From NCBI GenBank assembly GCA_934130265.1, contig CAKOYC010000009.1, positions 1-19,029 on the forward strand: a DNA stretch of 19,029 bases. Direction: 5' to 3'. Positions 6,104 to 13,513 of the stretch are shown in pieces (position 1 is the first letter of the stretch; every line of letters begins with the position of its first letter). Position numbers and translations under genes: made by a program. This stretch comes from an uncultured Bacilli bacterium. GTDB lineage: Bacteria; Bacillota_I; Bacilli_A; RF39; UBA660. The notes under the pieces were generated by a model that did no database searches, was not told where the DNA came from, and saw only the letters and a list, made by a program, of their open reading frames with translations.

Positions 6104-6556
6104 TTGAAAAAAATTGGAATTTATAACGAAAGTGGGGAAGATGTTCCTTATCTAACAACTGTTAAAAAAGTAATTAAAAAAGCCATGGAGATGGAAGAGA
6201 TTGATGCTGAATTAAATATTATCATAGTAGATGATGACTATATCTGGAAGTTAAATAGAGATTATAGACATATTGATAGACCAACAGATGTAATAACTTT
6301 TGCCTTAGAAGATGATGATATATGTAAGTTACCTGAAGGTAAAAGAGTACTTGGTGATGTTTATATCAGTATTGATACTGCTAAAAGACAAGCTGAATCA
6401 TATGGACATGGTTTAGAAAGAGAAATTTGTTTTTTAGCTGTTCATGGTTTTTATCATTTATTAGGGTATGATCATCAAACAGAAAGTGATGCTAAAATAA
6501 TGTTTGCCAAACAAGAGGAGGTCTTAGAAAAATATGGAATTAAAAGGGAAAAATAG
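6104..6556 (+). CDS. ybeY: Endoribonuclease YbeY (16S rRNA maturation)
   Basis: A 150-residue member of the UPF0054 family, a metal-dependent RNase in 16S rRNA 3'-end processing and 70S quality control. The zinc motif HGFYHLLGYDH supplies His114, His118 and His124. The conserved R-PTDVITF segment (59-66) and LGDVYIS (83-89) are present. Length is standard. The start is TTG 6104: an in-frame stop at 6095-6097 excludes longer forms, the next Met is residue 28, and a GGTGGTGATGG purine tract lies just upstream. It is the first gene after the promoter at 6058-6086. dgkA overlaps its 3' end, as in the YbeY-DgkA-Era order of Bacillus. Confidence 0.97.
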   Translation: MKKIGIYNESGEDVPYLTTVKKVIKKAMEMEEIDAELNIIIVDDDYIWKLNRDYRHIDRPTDVITFALEDDDICKLPEGKRVLGDVYISIDTAKRQAESYGHGLEREICFLAVHGFYHLLGYDHQTESDAKIMFAKQEEVLEKYGIKREK

Positions 6557-6923
6557 AAAATTTGGTTTTAAAAGAATAATAAATGCTACTAAAAATTCTA
6601 TAGCTGGTTTAGTAGCTGCTTATACCTCAGAACCTAGCTTAATGATACTTTTCTTAGTTTCTATTTGTTTTATCATCTTAGGAATTGTATTTGAGATAAC
6701 TATTTTAGAATGGATTGCTGTTATAATTTGTATAGCTTCATGTTCTGCTGCTGAACTATTAAATACGGCAATTGAAAATGTTGTAGACCTTGTTACTAAA
6801 GAGTTTCATCCTCTTGCCAAAGTAGCCAAGGATACAGCAAGTGCTGCGGAATTTGTCTTTGTTATAATGACTGTTTGTATCCTAGCAATTATTTATATAC
6901 CAAGAATAGTGGAGATGTTTTAA
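6534..6923 (+). CDS. dgkA: Undecaprenol/diacylglycerol kinase (DgkA)
   Basis: A 129-residue integral membrane kinase with three TM helices. The family motif ELLNTAIENVVDLV starts at Glu74, with Glu81, Asp85 and the later KVAKDTASAAE segment (Lys99-Asp100) forming the ATP/Mg site. In Gram-positive bacteria this enzyme phosphorylates mainly undecaprenol, returning it to the undecaprenyl-phosphate pool for wall synthesis. ATG 6534 overlaps ybeY by 23 nt. A strong SD (AGAGGAGGT, 6514-6522) is upstream at longer than usual spacing (12 nt), and an in-frame stop at 6525 rules out a longer protein. The TAA overlaps the era ATG. A second DgkA domain is fused to a PAP2 phosphatase at 8686-9642. Confidence 0.95.
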   Translation: MELKGKNRKFGFKRIINATKNSIAGLVAAYTSEPSLMILFLVSICFIILGIVFEITILEWIAVIICIASCSAAELLNTAIENVVDLVTKEFHPLAKVAKDTASAAEFVFVIMTVCILAIIYIPRIVEMF

Positions 6924-7810
6924 TGAAAAAATGTGGATTTGTAACAATTATGGGTAGACCTAATGTCGGGAAAAGTACTTTACTAAATGGACTTTTAAAT
7001 ATTCATTTAGCTATAACAACTGATAAAGCAGGAACAACTAGAAATAGTATTGAAGGAATCTATCAAGATGATGAAGCCCAAATAGTATTTATTGATACAC
7101 CAGGCATTCATAAACCAATTCATAAACTAGGAAATGTCTTAAATAAAACGGCTTATCAAAATATGGACCAAGCAGATGTTATCTTATTTATGATAGATGC
7201 TAAGACAGGCTTTGGTAAGGGTGACCAGTTTATACTAAATAAAATAAAAGAAATAGAAGATGTACCTGTTTTCTTATTATTAAATAAGGTTGATAGTATA
7301 GCTAAAGAAACTTTATTTAAAACAATAGATAAGGCAACTAAGGACTTTGATTTTGCGGAAGTTATTCCTATATCAGCTTTAGAAAAAGATGGACTAGATG
7401 ATTTAGTTACTACTTTAAAAAAATATTTAATAGATAGTGAACCAATCTTTGAAGATGATGCTTTAACTAATGTTTCTACTAAATTTATTTTAGCAGAATT
7501 TGTAAGAGAAAAAGCAATGCAATTAACTAAAGAAGAAGTTCCTCATGCGATAACTTGTTATACCGAAAAATATGAAGAAGATGATAACTTAATTAGAGTA
7601 CAAGTCTTAATTGTAGTAGATAGATTATCACTTAAAAAAATTATCATTGGTAAAAATGGTAGTATGTTAAAGAAAATAGGAACAGCAGCAAGATATGAAA
7701 TGGAAAAGTTTATGGGTAAAAAAGTTTATCTAGAAACATATGTAAAAGTAATAGAAAACTGGAAGGAAGAAGAAAAGTATTTAAAAGAATTTGGTTTTGA
7801 AAATGAATAA
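6923..7810 (+). CDS. era: GTPase Era
   Basis: A 295-residue ribosome-assembly GTPase that binds the 3' end of 16S rRNA. G motifs: G1 GRPNVGKS (11-18), G2 TTRNS (38-42), G3 DTPG (58-61), G4 NKVD (121-124), G5 SALE (151-154). The C-terminal KH domain carries IIGKNGSMLKKIG around 241-253. I start at ATG 6923, whose first base overlaps the dgkA stop, with GGAG (6911-6914) 8 nt upstream; upstream start codons in this frame lie within dgkA. Functional partners ybeY (upstream) and recO (downstream) match the conserved cluster. The cdd gene found between dgkA and era in Bacillus is absent. Confidence 0.97.
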   Translation: MKKCGFVTIMGRPNVGKSTLLNGLLNIHLAITTDKAGTTRNSIEGIYQDDEAQIVFIDTPGIHKPIHKLGNVLNKTAYQNMDQADVILFMIDAKTGFGKGDQFILNKIKEIEDVPVFLLLNKVDSIAKETLFKTIDKATKDFDFAEVIPISALEKDGLDDLVTTLKKYLIDSEPIFEDDALTNVSTKFILAEFVREKAMQLTKEEVPHAITCYTEKYEEDDNLIRVQVLIVVDRLSLKKIIIGKNGSMLKKIGTAARYEMEKFMGKKVYLETYVKVIENWKEEEKYLKEFGFENE

Positions 7811-7850
7811 AAAATGTTTCTTTCTCTCATATTAGTAGTAGGTGATACAA

Positions 7851-7976
7851 ATGGATGAATTAATATGGAAATTATTTAAAGAAACAGGGGATATTAGGTA
7901 TTTTCTTCTTAATAAGAAGATAAGGGAAAGTGATAAGGATGAAGATAGTAGACGTGAAAGGAATCATCTTAAGTGA
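7851..7976 (+). CDS. yqzL: YqzL-family small protein
   Basis: A 41-residue ORF between era and recO, the place where B. subtilis has yqzL (about 47 aa). The core WKLFKETGDIRYFLLNKKI shows the family pattern: aromatic Trp-Lys-x-Phe, then TG-x-I-x-x-Y/F-L-L-x-K. The tail is charged. SD AGGTGAT (7840-7846) precedes ATG 7851. It overlaps recO by 38 nt. Function is unknown in any species; the call rests on position plus the short motif. Confidence 0.8.
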   Translation: MDELIWKLFKETGDIRYFLLNKKIRESDKDEDSRRERNHLK

Positions 7977-8682
7977 AGTAAACTATAGTGATTCTAGTAA
8001 GATACTAAATGTTTTAACGGAAGAATATGGTCTTATCAGCATCTTATCTAAAGGATGTCGTAATTTGAAAAGTAAACTAAGAGGAACTAGTAGAAAACTC
8101 CTTTATGGAACTTTTCATTTTTATTACCGAGAAAATGGTGTTTCGACAATATCTAGTATAGATGTGATTAATGCTTATCCTAAGATAATGACTGACTTAG
8201 CAAGTTTATGTTATGCCTCCTTTATTTTAGATTTAACTTATCAAGTAGTAAGACAAAGTGAGGCAAAAGAAATTATGTCTTTACTAATTAATGCCCTTGA
8301 TAAGATAGAACAGGGACTAAATAAAGAGACTATTACTAATATTATTCAGTTAAAGTATCTAACTTATTTAGGAGTAGAACCAATTTTAGATGGATGTGCA
8401 TCGTGTGGTGATAAAACAAATATTGTAGGATTAGATGCTACTTTAGGAGGTTTTGTTTGTGCTAATTGTTATCAAAATAGAGGGTATAGTAGTTCTAAAG
8501 CAATTAAATTAATAAAAATGTATTCTCTACTAGATATTAGTAAAATAACTAAAATAGAAGTAGCCGATGAAACTAACTTAGAAATATATAAATTTTTAGA
8601 AGAATATTATGATAGATATACCGGTATATATTTAAAGAGTAGAAAAATGTTAAATACAACATTAAATTTGTTGAAGGAGTAG
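7939..8682 (+). CDS. recO: DNA repair protein RecO
   Basis: A 247-residue RecO. The N-terminal OB fold (1-80) starts with the usual KGIILSEVNYSDSSKIL block. The helical C-terminal part has a four-Cys zinc site: Cys153, Cys156, Cys174 and Cys177. RecO works with RecR and RecF to load RecA on SSB-coated gaps. I prefer ATG 7939, which puts the OB fold at the normal distance; a GTG at 7930 would add three residues. The gene overlaps yqzL and ends 3 nt before the PAP2-DgkA gene, so all are one transcript. Confidence 0.95.
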   Translation: MKIVDVKGIILSEVNYSDSSKILNVLTEEYGLISILSKGCRNLKSKLRGTSRKLLYGTFHFYYRENGVSTISSIDVINAYPKIMTDLASLCYASFILDLTYQVVRQSEAKEIMSLLINALDKIEQGLNKETITNIIQLKYLTYLGVEPILDGCASCGDKTNIVGLDATLGGFVCANCYQNRGYSSSKAIKLIKMYSLLDISKITKIEVADETNLEIYKFLEEYYDRYTGIYLKSRKMLNTTLNLLKE

Positions 8683-8685
8683 TGT

Positions 8686-9642
8686 ATGAAGAGTCATTTA
8701 AAGAATTATATAATTATTTCCCTGTTCGCTTTTATCTTAATAGCTACTGCTGTTTTGTTTAAAGCAACGATGAGAGAAGATTTATTACTTTACTACTTAT
8801 TAATATCTATTAAAAATAATATCTTATTATCAGTTGCTACTTTACTATCTTTCCTAGGAAGTATTAAAGGTCTAATAGTAGTATCTTTCTTTTTAGTCTT
8901 TATTTTAAAATCAAATAAACAAAGAATCTTTCTCTTTCTAGACCTAATTGGTAGTGGATTAATTATTAATATTACTAAAAATATATTTTTAAGAGAAAGA
9001 CCAATTATCGGTCAAAACTTATTAGCAGATTATAGTTTTCCTTCAGGCCATACCTTTATAGCTATATCTTTCTATGGATTTTTACTTTATCTTGTAATGA
9101 AAGATAAAAAAGTAGGTTATAAAAAATTAAAAGAAGGATTACTCTTATTCTTAATAATAACTATTCCGTTAAGTAGATTAATATTAGGAGTACATTATCT
9201 TACCGATGTATTAGGTGGTATTACTTTAGGACTAGCTTATTTATTCTTTCTTATTATCATGTATGAAAGTAATTTTCTAAAAGATAAGGAAGATGAGACC
9301 AAACTTACCTTTTCCTTTAAATATGCTTATGAAGGGATTATTACTACTATAAAGGAAGAAAGAAATATGTTTATTCATTTTTTTATCACAATAATAGTAG
9401 TTATTACTGGCGTTTATGTAAGACTATCATTAAATGAATGGTTTATCTGTTTACTATTATTTGCCTTAGTTTTTAGTCTAGAACTTATTAATACAGCCAT
9501 TGAAAATACCGTTGATTTAGTAACAACTAAGAAGAATAAGAAAGCGAAACTGGCCAAAGATGCAGCAGCAGGAGCAGTTTTAATAGCAGCTATTTTTGCA
9601 AGTATTATAGGTATAATCATTTTCTTACCAAAATTTTTTTAG
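8686..9642 (+). CDS. PAP2 phosphatase - DgkA lipid kinase fusion
   Basis: A 318-residue two-domain membrane protein. Residues ~1-195 form a PAP2/PgpB-type phosphatase with all three catalytic motifs: K98-x6-R105-P106, PSGH (119-122), and S163-R164-x5-H170-x3-D174. Residues ~205-318 form a complete DgkA: ELINTAIENTVDLV from Glu266, Glu273, and Lys291-Asp292. Both active sites look intact. A plausible role is undecaprenyl-lipid handling: the phosphatase acts on undecaprenyl pyrophosphate or phosphatidylglycerophosphate, and the kinase re-phosphorylates undecaprenol. SD GAAGGAG is 6 nt before ATG 8686. Stop codons for both upstream and downstream genes lie within a few nt, so it is operonic. The standalone dgkA at 6534-6923 makes the kinase domain redundant on paper. 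Confidence 0.92.
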   Translation: MKSHLKNYIIISLFAFILIATAVLFKATMREDLLLYYLLISIKNNILLSVATLLSFLGSIKGLIVVSFFLVFILKSNKQRIFLFLDLIGSGLIINITKNIFLRERPIIGQNLLADYSFPSGHTFIAISFYGFLLYLVMKDKKVGYKKLKEGLLLFLIITIPLSRLILGVHYLTDVLGGITLGLAYLFFLIIMYESNFLKDKEDETKLTFSFKYAYEGIITTIKEERNMFIHFFITIIVVITGVYVRLSLNEWFICLLLFALVFSLELINTAIENTVDLVTTKKNKKAKLAKDAAAGAVLIAAIFASIIGIIIFLPKFF

Positions 9643-9651
9643 GAGGTAGCG

Positions 9652-10170
9652 ATGAAGATTGGAATAATGGGTGGTAGTTATAATGGAACTGGAGAGATAA
9701 CCACTAAAGTCTATGAAATAGCAAAGACTCTATCTAAGTATGATAACTTTGTAATGGGACCAAATGAGACTGGTCTATTAAAAAAAGTAAAAGATGTTTT
9801 AGTGGAACATAATAAAAATATTACTATTTATGGACTAGATACTAATGAGTTTAAAGAAGTAAGAGGTACTACTAAATATAAAGTTAAAACAGTAACTGAT
9901 AGAATTGCTAACTTGTATAACGAAAGTGATATAATCATCTTTTTACCAGGAGGAGTAGGGACAAGAGCAGAATTTTATACGATGTTAGATAGTAAAATGG
10001 AACTAAAATGTGACAAAAAGATATATCTATATAATGAGTTTGGTGACTTTGACCTACTACTTCAGGAACTTAAAAGTCTAAAAGAAAACAATTATATAAG
10101 TAAAGATGAAGACTTATCTTGCTACTTTAAGATAATTTCATCTTGTGAAGAGATTGAAAAACTACTATAA
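9652..10170 (+). CDS. LOG-family nucleotide 5'-monophosphate phosphoribohydrolase
   Basis: A 172-residue Rossmann-like protein of the LOG (formerly lysine-decarboxylase-like) family. It has an N-terminal glycine-rich loop (GIMGGSYNG, 4-12) and the diagnostic PGGVGTRAE (99-107), whose Glu is catalytic in the family. Family members cleave the N-glycosidic bond of (cytokinin) nucleoside 5'-monophosphates; many bacterial ones probably serve purine housekeeping. The usual R-x-x-x-M-S-K-R region is not obvious, so substrate is open. A perfect SD AGGAGG (9641-9646) is 5 nt before ATG 9652 and overlaps the previous stop. Confidence 0.85.
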   Translation: MKIGIMGGSYNGTGEITTKVYEIAKTLSKYDNFVMGPNETGLLKKVKDVLVEHNKNITIYGLDTNEFKEVRGTTKYKVKTVTDRIANLYNESDIIIFLPGGVGTRAEFYTMLDSKMELKCDKKIYLYNEFGDFDLLLQELKSLKENNYISKDEDLSCYFKIISSCEEIEKLL

Positions 10171-10196
10171 TATATAAGAAAGAAAAGAGGAAGTTT

Positions 10197-11570
10197 ATGG
10201 AAAAATTAACTATGGAAAAGCTAGTAGCTTTTTGTAAACAATATGGATATGTATTTCAAGGAAGTGAAATTTACGGTGGACTTGCTAATACTTGGGATTA
10301 TGGTTCCCTAGGAGTTTTACTTAAGAATAATATTAAGAATGCTTGGATGAAGAAATTTATTCAAGAAGATATAAAATGTGTAGGACTAGATAGTGCAATA
10401 CTAATGAATCCAAAGACTTGGGAAGCATCAGGTCATATAGCTACATTCTCAGACCCTTTAATCGACTGTAAGAAATGTAAGACTAGACATCGTGCTGATA
10501 AATTAGTAGAAGCTGATGGAGTAGAAGATGCAGGGGGAATGAATCATGAAGAGTTAATGAACTATATCAAGGAACATAATATAACTTGTCCTAATTGTGG
10601 AGCATTAGATTATACTGATATAAGAGAATTTAACTTGATGTTTAAAACATTCCAAGGAGTAACAGAAGATGCTAAAAACACTGTCTACTTAAGACCAGAA
10701 ACTGCTCAAGGAATATTTGTTGATTTTCTGAATGTTCAAAGAAGTATGCGTCTTAAAGTACCATTTGGTATAGGTCAGATTGGTAAAAGCTTTAGAAATG
10801 AAATAACACCAGGTAACTTTATTTTCCGTGTTAGAGAATTTGAACAGATGGAAATGGAATTTTTCTGTAAGCCAGGGGATGAGTTAAAATGGCATCAATA
10901 TTATAAAGACTATTGTTATAACTTCCTATTATCATTAGGAGTTAAGAAGGAAAACTTAAGATTAAGAGATCATTCAAAAGAAGAATTATCTTTCTATAGT
11001 AATGCTACTACTGATATTGAATATAAATTTCCATTTGGTTTTGGTGAGTTATGGGGAATAGCTTCTCGTACTGATTATGATTTAACACAACATCAAAGGG
11101 TATCAGGAGTTAGTCAAGCTTATTTAGACCCAGAAACTAATGAAAAGTATATTCCTTATGTAATTGAACCTAGTGTTGGAGTGGATAGAATGTTCTTAAC
11201 AGTATTATGTGATGCTTATGATGAAGAAATGCTTGATAATAATGAAACAAGAGAAGTATTACACCTTCATCCATATTTAGCACCATATAAAGTAGCAGTA
11301 TTACCACTTGCTAAGAAGTATCATAGTGAAAAAGCTCATGAAGTATGGAAAAGTCTTGCTAGTAAATTTTCTTGTAGTTATGATGAAGCAGGAAGTATTG
11401 GAAAAAGATACAGAAGATGTGATGCTATTGGTACACCATTTGCTATTACTATTGATGATGAAACTATCAATAATAATACTGTAACCGTAAGAGATAGAGA
11501 TACGATGGAACAAGTAGTAGTAAAATTAGACGAGTTAGAAGATTATATCAAAGAAAGAGTAGAATTTTAA
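10197..11570 (+). CDS. glyQS: Glycyl-tRNA synthetase (single-chain, alpha2 type)
   Basis: A 457-residue class IIa synthetase of the homodimeric, eukaryote/archaea-like form, not the alpha2-beta2 GlyQ/GlyS form of B. subtilis. The N-terminus has FQGSEIYGG (motif 1 region). Motif 2 has FRNE at 199-202. Motif 3 ends VGVDR (327-331). An inserted zinc site is formed by Cys91, Cys94, Cys131 and Cys134. The C-terminal anticodon-binding domain covers ~355-457. SD GAGGAAG precedes ATG 10197. Only 26 nt separate it from the gene upstream, so a T-box leader is not present at this position. Its TAA overlaps the next gene's ATG. The tRNA-Gly at 1-74 is a substrate. Confidence 0.97.
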   Translation: MEKLTMEKLVAFCKQYGYVFQGSEIYGGLANTWDYGSLGVLLKNNIKNAWMKKFIQEDIKCVGLDSAILMNPKTWEASGHIATFSDPLIDCKKCKTRHRADKLVEADGVEDAGGMNHEELMNYIKEHNITCPNCGALDYTDIREFNLMFKTFQGVTEDAKNTVYLRPETAQGIFVDFLNVQRSMRLKVPFGIGQIGKSFRNEITPGNFIFRVREFEQMEMEFFCKPGDELKWHQYYKDYCYNFLLSLGVKKENLRLRDHSKEELSFYSNATTDIEYKFPFGFGELWGIASRTDYDLTQHQRVSGVSQAYLDPETNEKYIPYVIEPSVGVDRMFLTVLCDAYDEEMLDNNETREVLHLHPYLAPYKVAVLPLAKKYHSEKAHEVWKSLASKFSCSYDEAGSIGKRYRRCDAIGTPFAITIDDETINNNTVTVRDRDTMEQVVVKLDELEDYIKERVEF

Positions 11571-12301
11571 TGAAACCAGTAATCGGGATACTTACACGAT
11601 ATGATGTAAATCAAAAAGGTAGATGTTTAAACTATGTTTTTGATAGTACAAGAACAGCTATTCTGAAGATGGGAGGAAATCCTCTTCTTTTATGTCCAAT
11701 GCAAAATATGGAGTATTATGATACTAAATATAAAGATTATATTTTACCAACAGAAGACGAAAAAAAACTTGCTACCTACTGGTTAGATATGTGTGATGGT
11801 TTATTTATTCCAGGAGGAAGTAAAATAAGTCCTTATGACTACTTTATCTTAGAAGAAGCACTTAAAAGAAAAATACCAGTATTAGGAGTATGTCTTGGAA
11901 TGCAGTTACTTGCTAATTACAAAGTAGATAACTTTTTCCTAAAAGATGTAGATGATAATATTCATAATACTAGTTGGGTAAAAGAGATGGAAGATAAACC
12001 AGTTCACGATGTTATAATAAATAAAGATAGTATGCTTTATAATATTATTTCTAAAGATAGAATAGGTGTTAATAGTTTTCATTCTAAAGAAGTAACTAAA
12101 AATAATAAATTTAGAATAACAGCTTTAGCAGAAGATGGAGTAATTGAAGGAATAGAACTTAAAGATTATCCATTTTGTATGGGATTACAGTGGCATCCAG
12201 AGTTGATGTTAGATACTGATATAAATTCTGTTAAAATATTTAAGTACTTTATGGAAGAAGCTAGTAAACATCATAAAGATATAGAGGTGGTTAGTCTATG
12301 A
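11570..12301 (+). CDS. Class I glutamine amidotransferase (peptidase C26, PuuD-like)
   Basis: A 243-residue protein with the class I GATase fold. The nucleophile elbow VLGVCLGMQLL has Cys108, and the triad is completed by His209 and Glu211 in LQWHPE. The upstream FIPGGSKISP loop is typical of gamma-glutamyl hydrolases of the PuuD/C26 family, which cleave gamma-glutamyl amides. There is no fused synthetase domain. It starts at ATG 11570 overlapping the glyQS stop and ends overlapping the next ATG (ATGA), so it is tightly coupled to the two downstream paralogues. Its substrate is unknown; the coupling suggests the three act together. Confidence 0.88.
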   Translation: MKPVIGILTRYDVNQKGRCLNYVFDSTRTAILKMGGNPLLLCPMQNMEYYDTKYKDYILPTEDEKKLATYWLDMCDGLFIPGGSKISPYDYFILEEALKRKIPVLGVCLGMQLLANYKVDNFFLKDVDDNIHNTSWVKEMEDKPVHDVIINKDSMLYNIISKDRIGVNSFHSKEVTKNNKFRITALAEDGVIEGIELKDYPFCMGLQWHPELMLDTDINSVKIFKYFMEEASKHHKDIEVVSL

Positions 12302-12795
12302 TAGATAAAGTAAAAGGAGTAGTAATAGAACCAAATGGAATAGCTCATTCTTTTGGAGAATGTAGAATGATTTTAGATACTACAGCAGATGAGGCACATG
12401 ATCCTAGTTTTAAAAGAGAAGTATTACCTAAAGACTGGTTTAAAAACTACGGGTATAATTATAAAGAAGATGAAACTCTATTTAGTCAAATACCAGACAT
12501 GACAAAACATGGCTTTTCTTTTATCATAAATCATAGTATGGTTAATCCTAGTGGAAGTAACTATTATTGTTATAGTATTCAAGTAAATAAAGATTCTATT
12601 CCTAATGTAAGAACATACTTTAATAATATTTATCCTATTATAAAAGAAGTACAAAATAATTCAGAACCATGTTATGTAGAAGGTATGATTTATGAAGATG
12701 GTGAAGAAGCACTTGATGATACAATCTATGATGTAGATGAATTTTATAATATACTTGGTATTTCATTGGAAGAAAAAAAGGGAAGAGGTAGATAA
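12298..12795 (+). CDS. Hypothetical protein, paralogue 1 of a tandem pair
   Basis: A 165-residue soluble, acidic protein that I do not recognise. It shares three blocks with the next gene: an N-terminal DKVKGVVIEPNGIAHSFG followed by E-C-R-M-I; a central D-W...YSQI/FSQI...K-x-G-F-S block; and a C-terminal V/L-D-E-F-Y-N-x-x-G-I. The invariant His-Ser-Phe-Gly-x-Cys near residue 20 could be a catalytic or metal site, but that is a guess. SD GAGGTGG lies inside the end of the amidotransferase gene. The stop overlaps the next ATG. No TM segment or signal peptide is seen. Confidence 0.85.
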   Translation: MIDKVKGVVIEPNGIAHSFGECRMILDTTADEAHDPSFKREVLPKDWFKNYGYNYKEDETLFSQIPDMTKHGFSFIINHSMVNPSGSNYYCYSIQVNKDSIPNVRTYFNNIYPIIKEVQNNSEPCYVEGMIYEDGEEALDDTIYDVDEFYNILGISLEEKKGRGR

Positions 12796-13322
12796 TGTTG
12801 ACTGATATAGATAAAGTAAAAGGAATTATAATAGAACCAAGTGGTGTGGCTCATTCTTTTGGACATTGTTTAATGATACCGAAAGAGATAGAAACTACTC
12901 ATGAAGAACATCAAAAATGTTTTGAAAATGAAATAATTGCTAGTGATTGGTGGCAGAATAGTAATATTAATTATGATTATAATCATTATTACTATTCGCA
13001 AATTGAAAATTTAACTAAACAAGGTTTTTCACTTATTCAAAATAATAGTTGTGTAACAGATAAAGGAAATCGTTCTATTTCCTATGTAGTAGCACTTAGT
13101 AGTGAAGGTTTAACTAAGCAAGAAGAATATGTAAAAGATATTTATAAAACGATTAGTGAAATAATATCTTTAGAAGATAGTGCTTATTTTGAATTAGCTC
13201 TGTTTAGCAATGGAATACCAATAATCGATATGCTAGGTGATTCTATAGAAAAACTTGATGAATTTTATAATGAAATAGGAATAAATCCAGAAAAAATACA
13301 AGAAAATGCAAAAAATATCTAA
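12795..13322 (+). CDS. Hypothetical protein, paralogue 2 of a tandem pair
   Basis: A 175-residue protein, clearly homologous to the preceding one. Residues 6-23 read DKVKGIIIEPSGVAHSFG and are followed by H-C-L-M-I; the central DWW...YYSQIENLTKQGFS block and the C-terminal LDEFYNEIGI also align. Between the blocks the two have diverged strongly, so the duplication is old. ATG 12795 overlaps the upstream TAA, with SD GGAAGAGG just before. It is the last gene of the long run starting at ybeY; the infC promoter begins within 20 nt of its stop. Function unknown. Confidence 0.85.
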   Translation: MLTDIDKVKGIIIEPSGVAHSFGHCLMIPKEIETTHEEHQKCFENEIIASDWWQNSNINYDYNHYYYSQIENLTKQGFSLIQNNSCVTDKGNRSISYVVALSSEGLTKQEEYVKDIYKTISEIISLEDSAYFELALFSNGIPIIDMLGDSIEKLDEFYNEIGINPEKIQENAKNI

Positions 13323-13339
13323 TTTTAGAGTAAAAAAGT

Positions 13340-13368
13340 TTGACATTTATAACTTTTTTGCATATAAT
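13340..13368 (+). promoter_or_regulatory. Consensus promoter of infC-rpmI-rplT
   Basis: Perfect TTGACA (13340-13345), a 17-nt spacer and perfect TATAAT (13363-13368), with the start expected near 13375. A 9-bp inverted repeat (AAAAAAGTT 13332-13340, AACTTTTTT 13351-13359) flanks the -35 and may be the terminator of the preceding genes. Confidence 0.93.
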
Positions 13369-13374
13369 ATTAGC

Positions 13375-13513
13375 AGTTAAAGAAAAGGAAAGAGATGTTT
13401 ATCCACCTGATTGCTAAGTAGCGATAGGTAAAAAGCCAAAATTATAATTTAATAATATGGTTTTTGGAGTGGATAAATATTTATCCACTTTTTCTTAATT
13501 TATGGAGGTGTTA
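13375..13513 (+). ncRNA. L20-type leader (attenuator of infC-rpmI-rplT)
   Basis: This ~139-nt 5' UTR has the layout of the L20 leader of Bacilli, where ribosomal protein L20 binds the leader and causes early termination. Element A, GTTTATCCAC (13397-13406), can pair with GTGGATAAAT (13469-13478), giving the antiterminator. Between them are a hairpin (CCTGATTGCTA / TAGCGATAGG, 13406-13430) and a longer A/T-rich stem (AAAAAGCC... / ...GGTTTTT, about 13430-13465). Element B is also the left arm of the terminator at 13468-13496, so the two folds exclude each other. L20 as ligand is inferred from gene order and family knowledge. Confidence 0.85.
13468..13496 (+). terminator. Attenuator terminator in the L20 leader
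   Basis: AGTGGATAAA (13468-13477) and TTTATCCACT (13480-13489) form a perfect 10-bp stem with TA at the tip, followed by TTTTCTT. It lies just upstream of the infC SD. The left arm is shared with the antiterminator pairing. Confidence 0.9.

Noticed and set aside
9414..9620. 68-aa minus-strand ORF
   Set aside because: It lies wholly inside the DgkA domain of the PAP2-DgkA fusion, with composition expected from an opposite-frame shadow and no supporting motif.
10171..10196. T-box riboswitch ahead of glyQS
   Set aside because: Only 26 nt separate the genes, far too short for a T-box, and the T-box sequence is absent.
11301..11513. 70-aa minus-strand ORF inside glyQS
   Set aside because: Low-complexity Ser/Ile/Thr product antisense to a conserved synthetase domain; a shadow.
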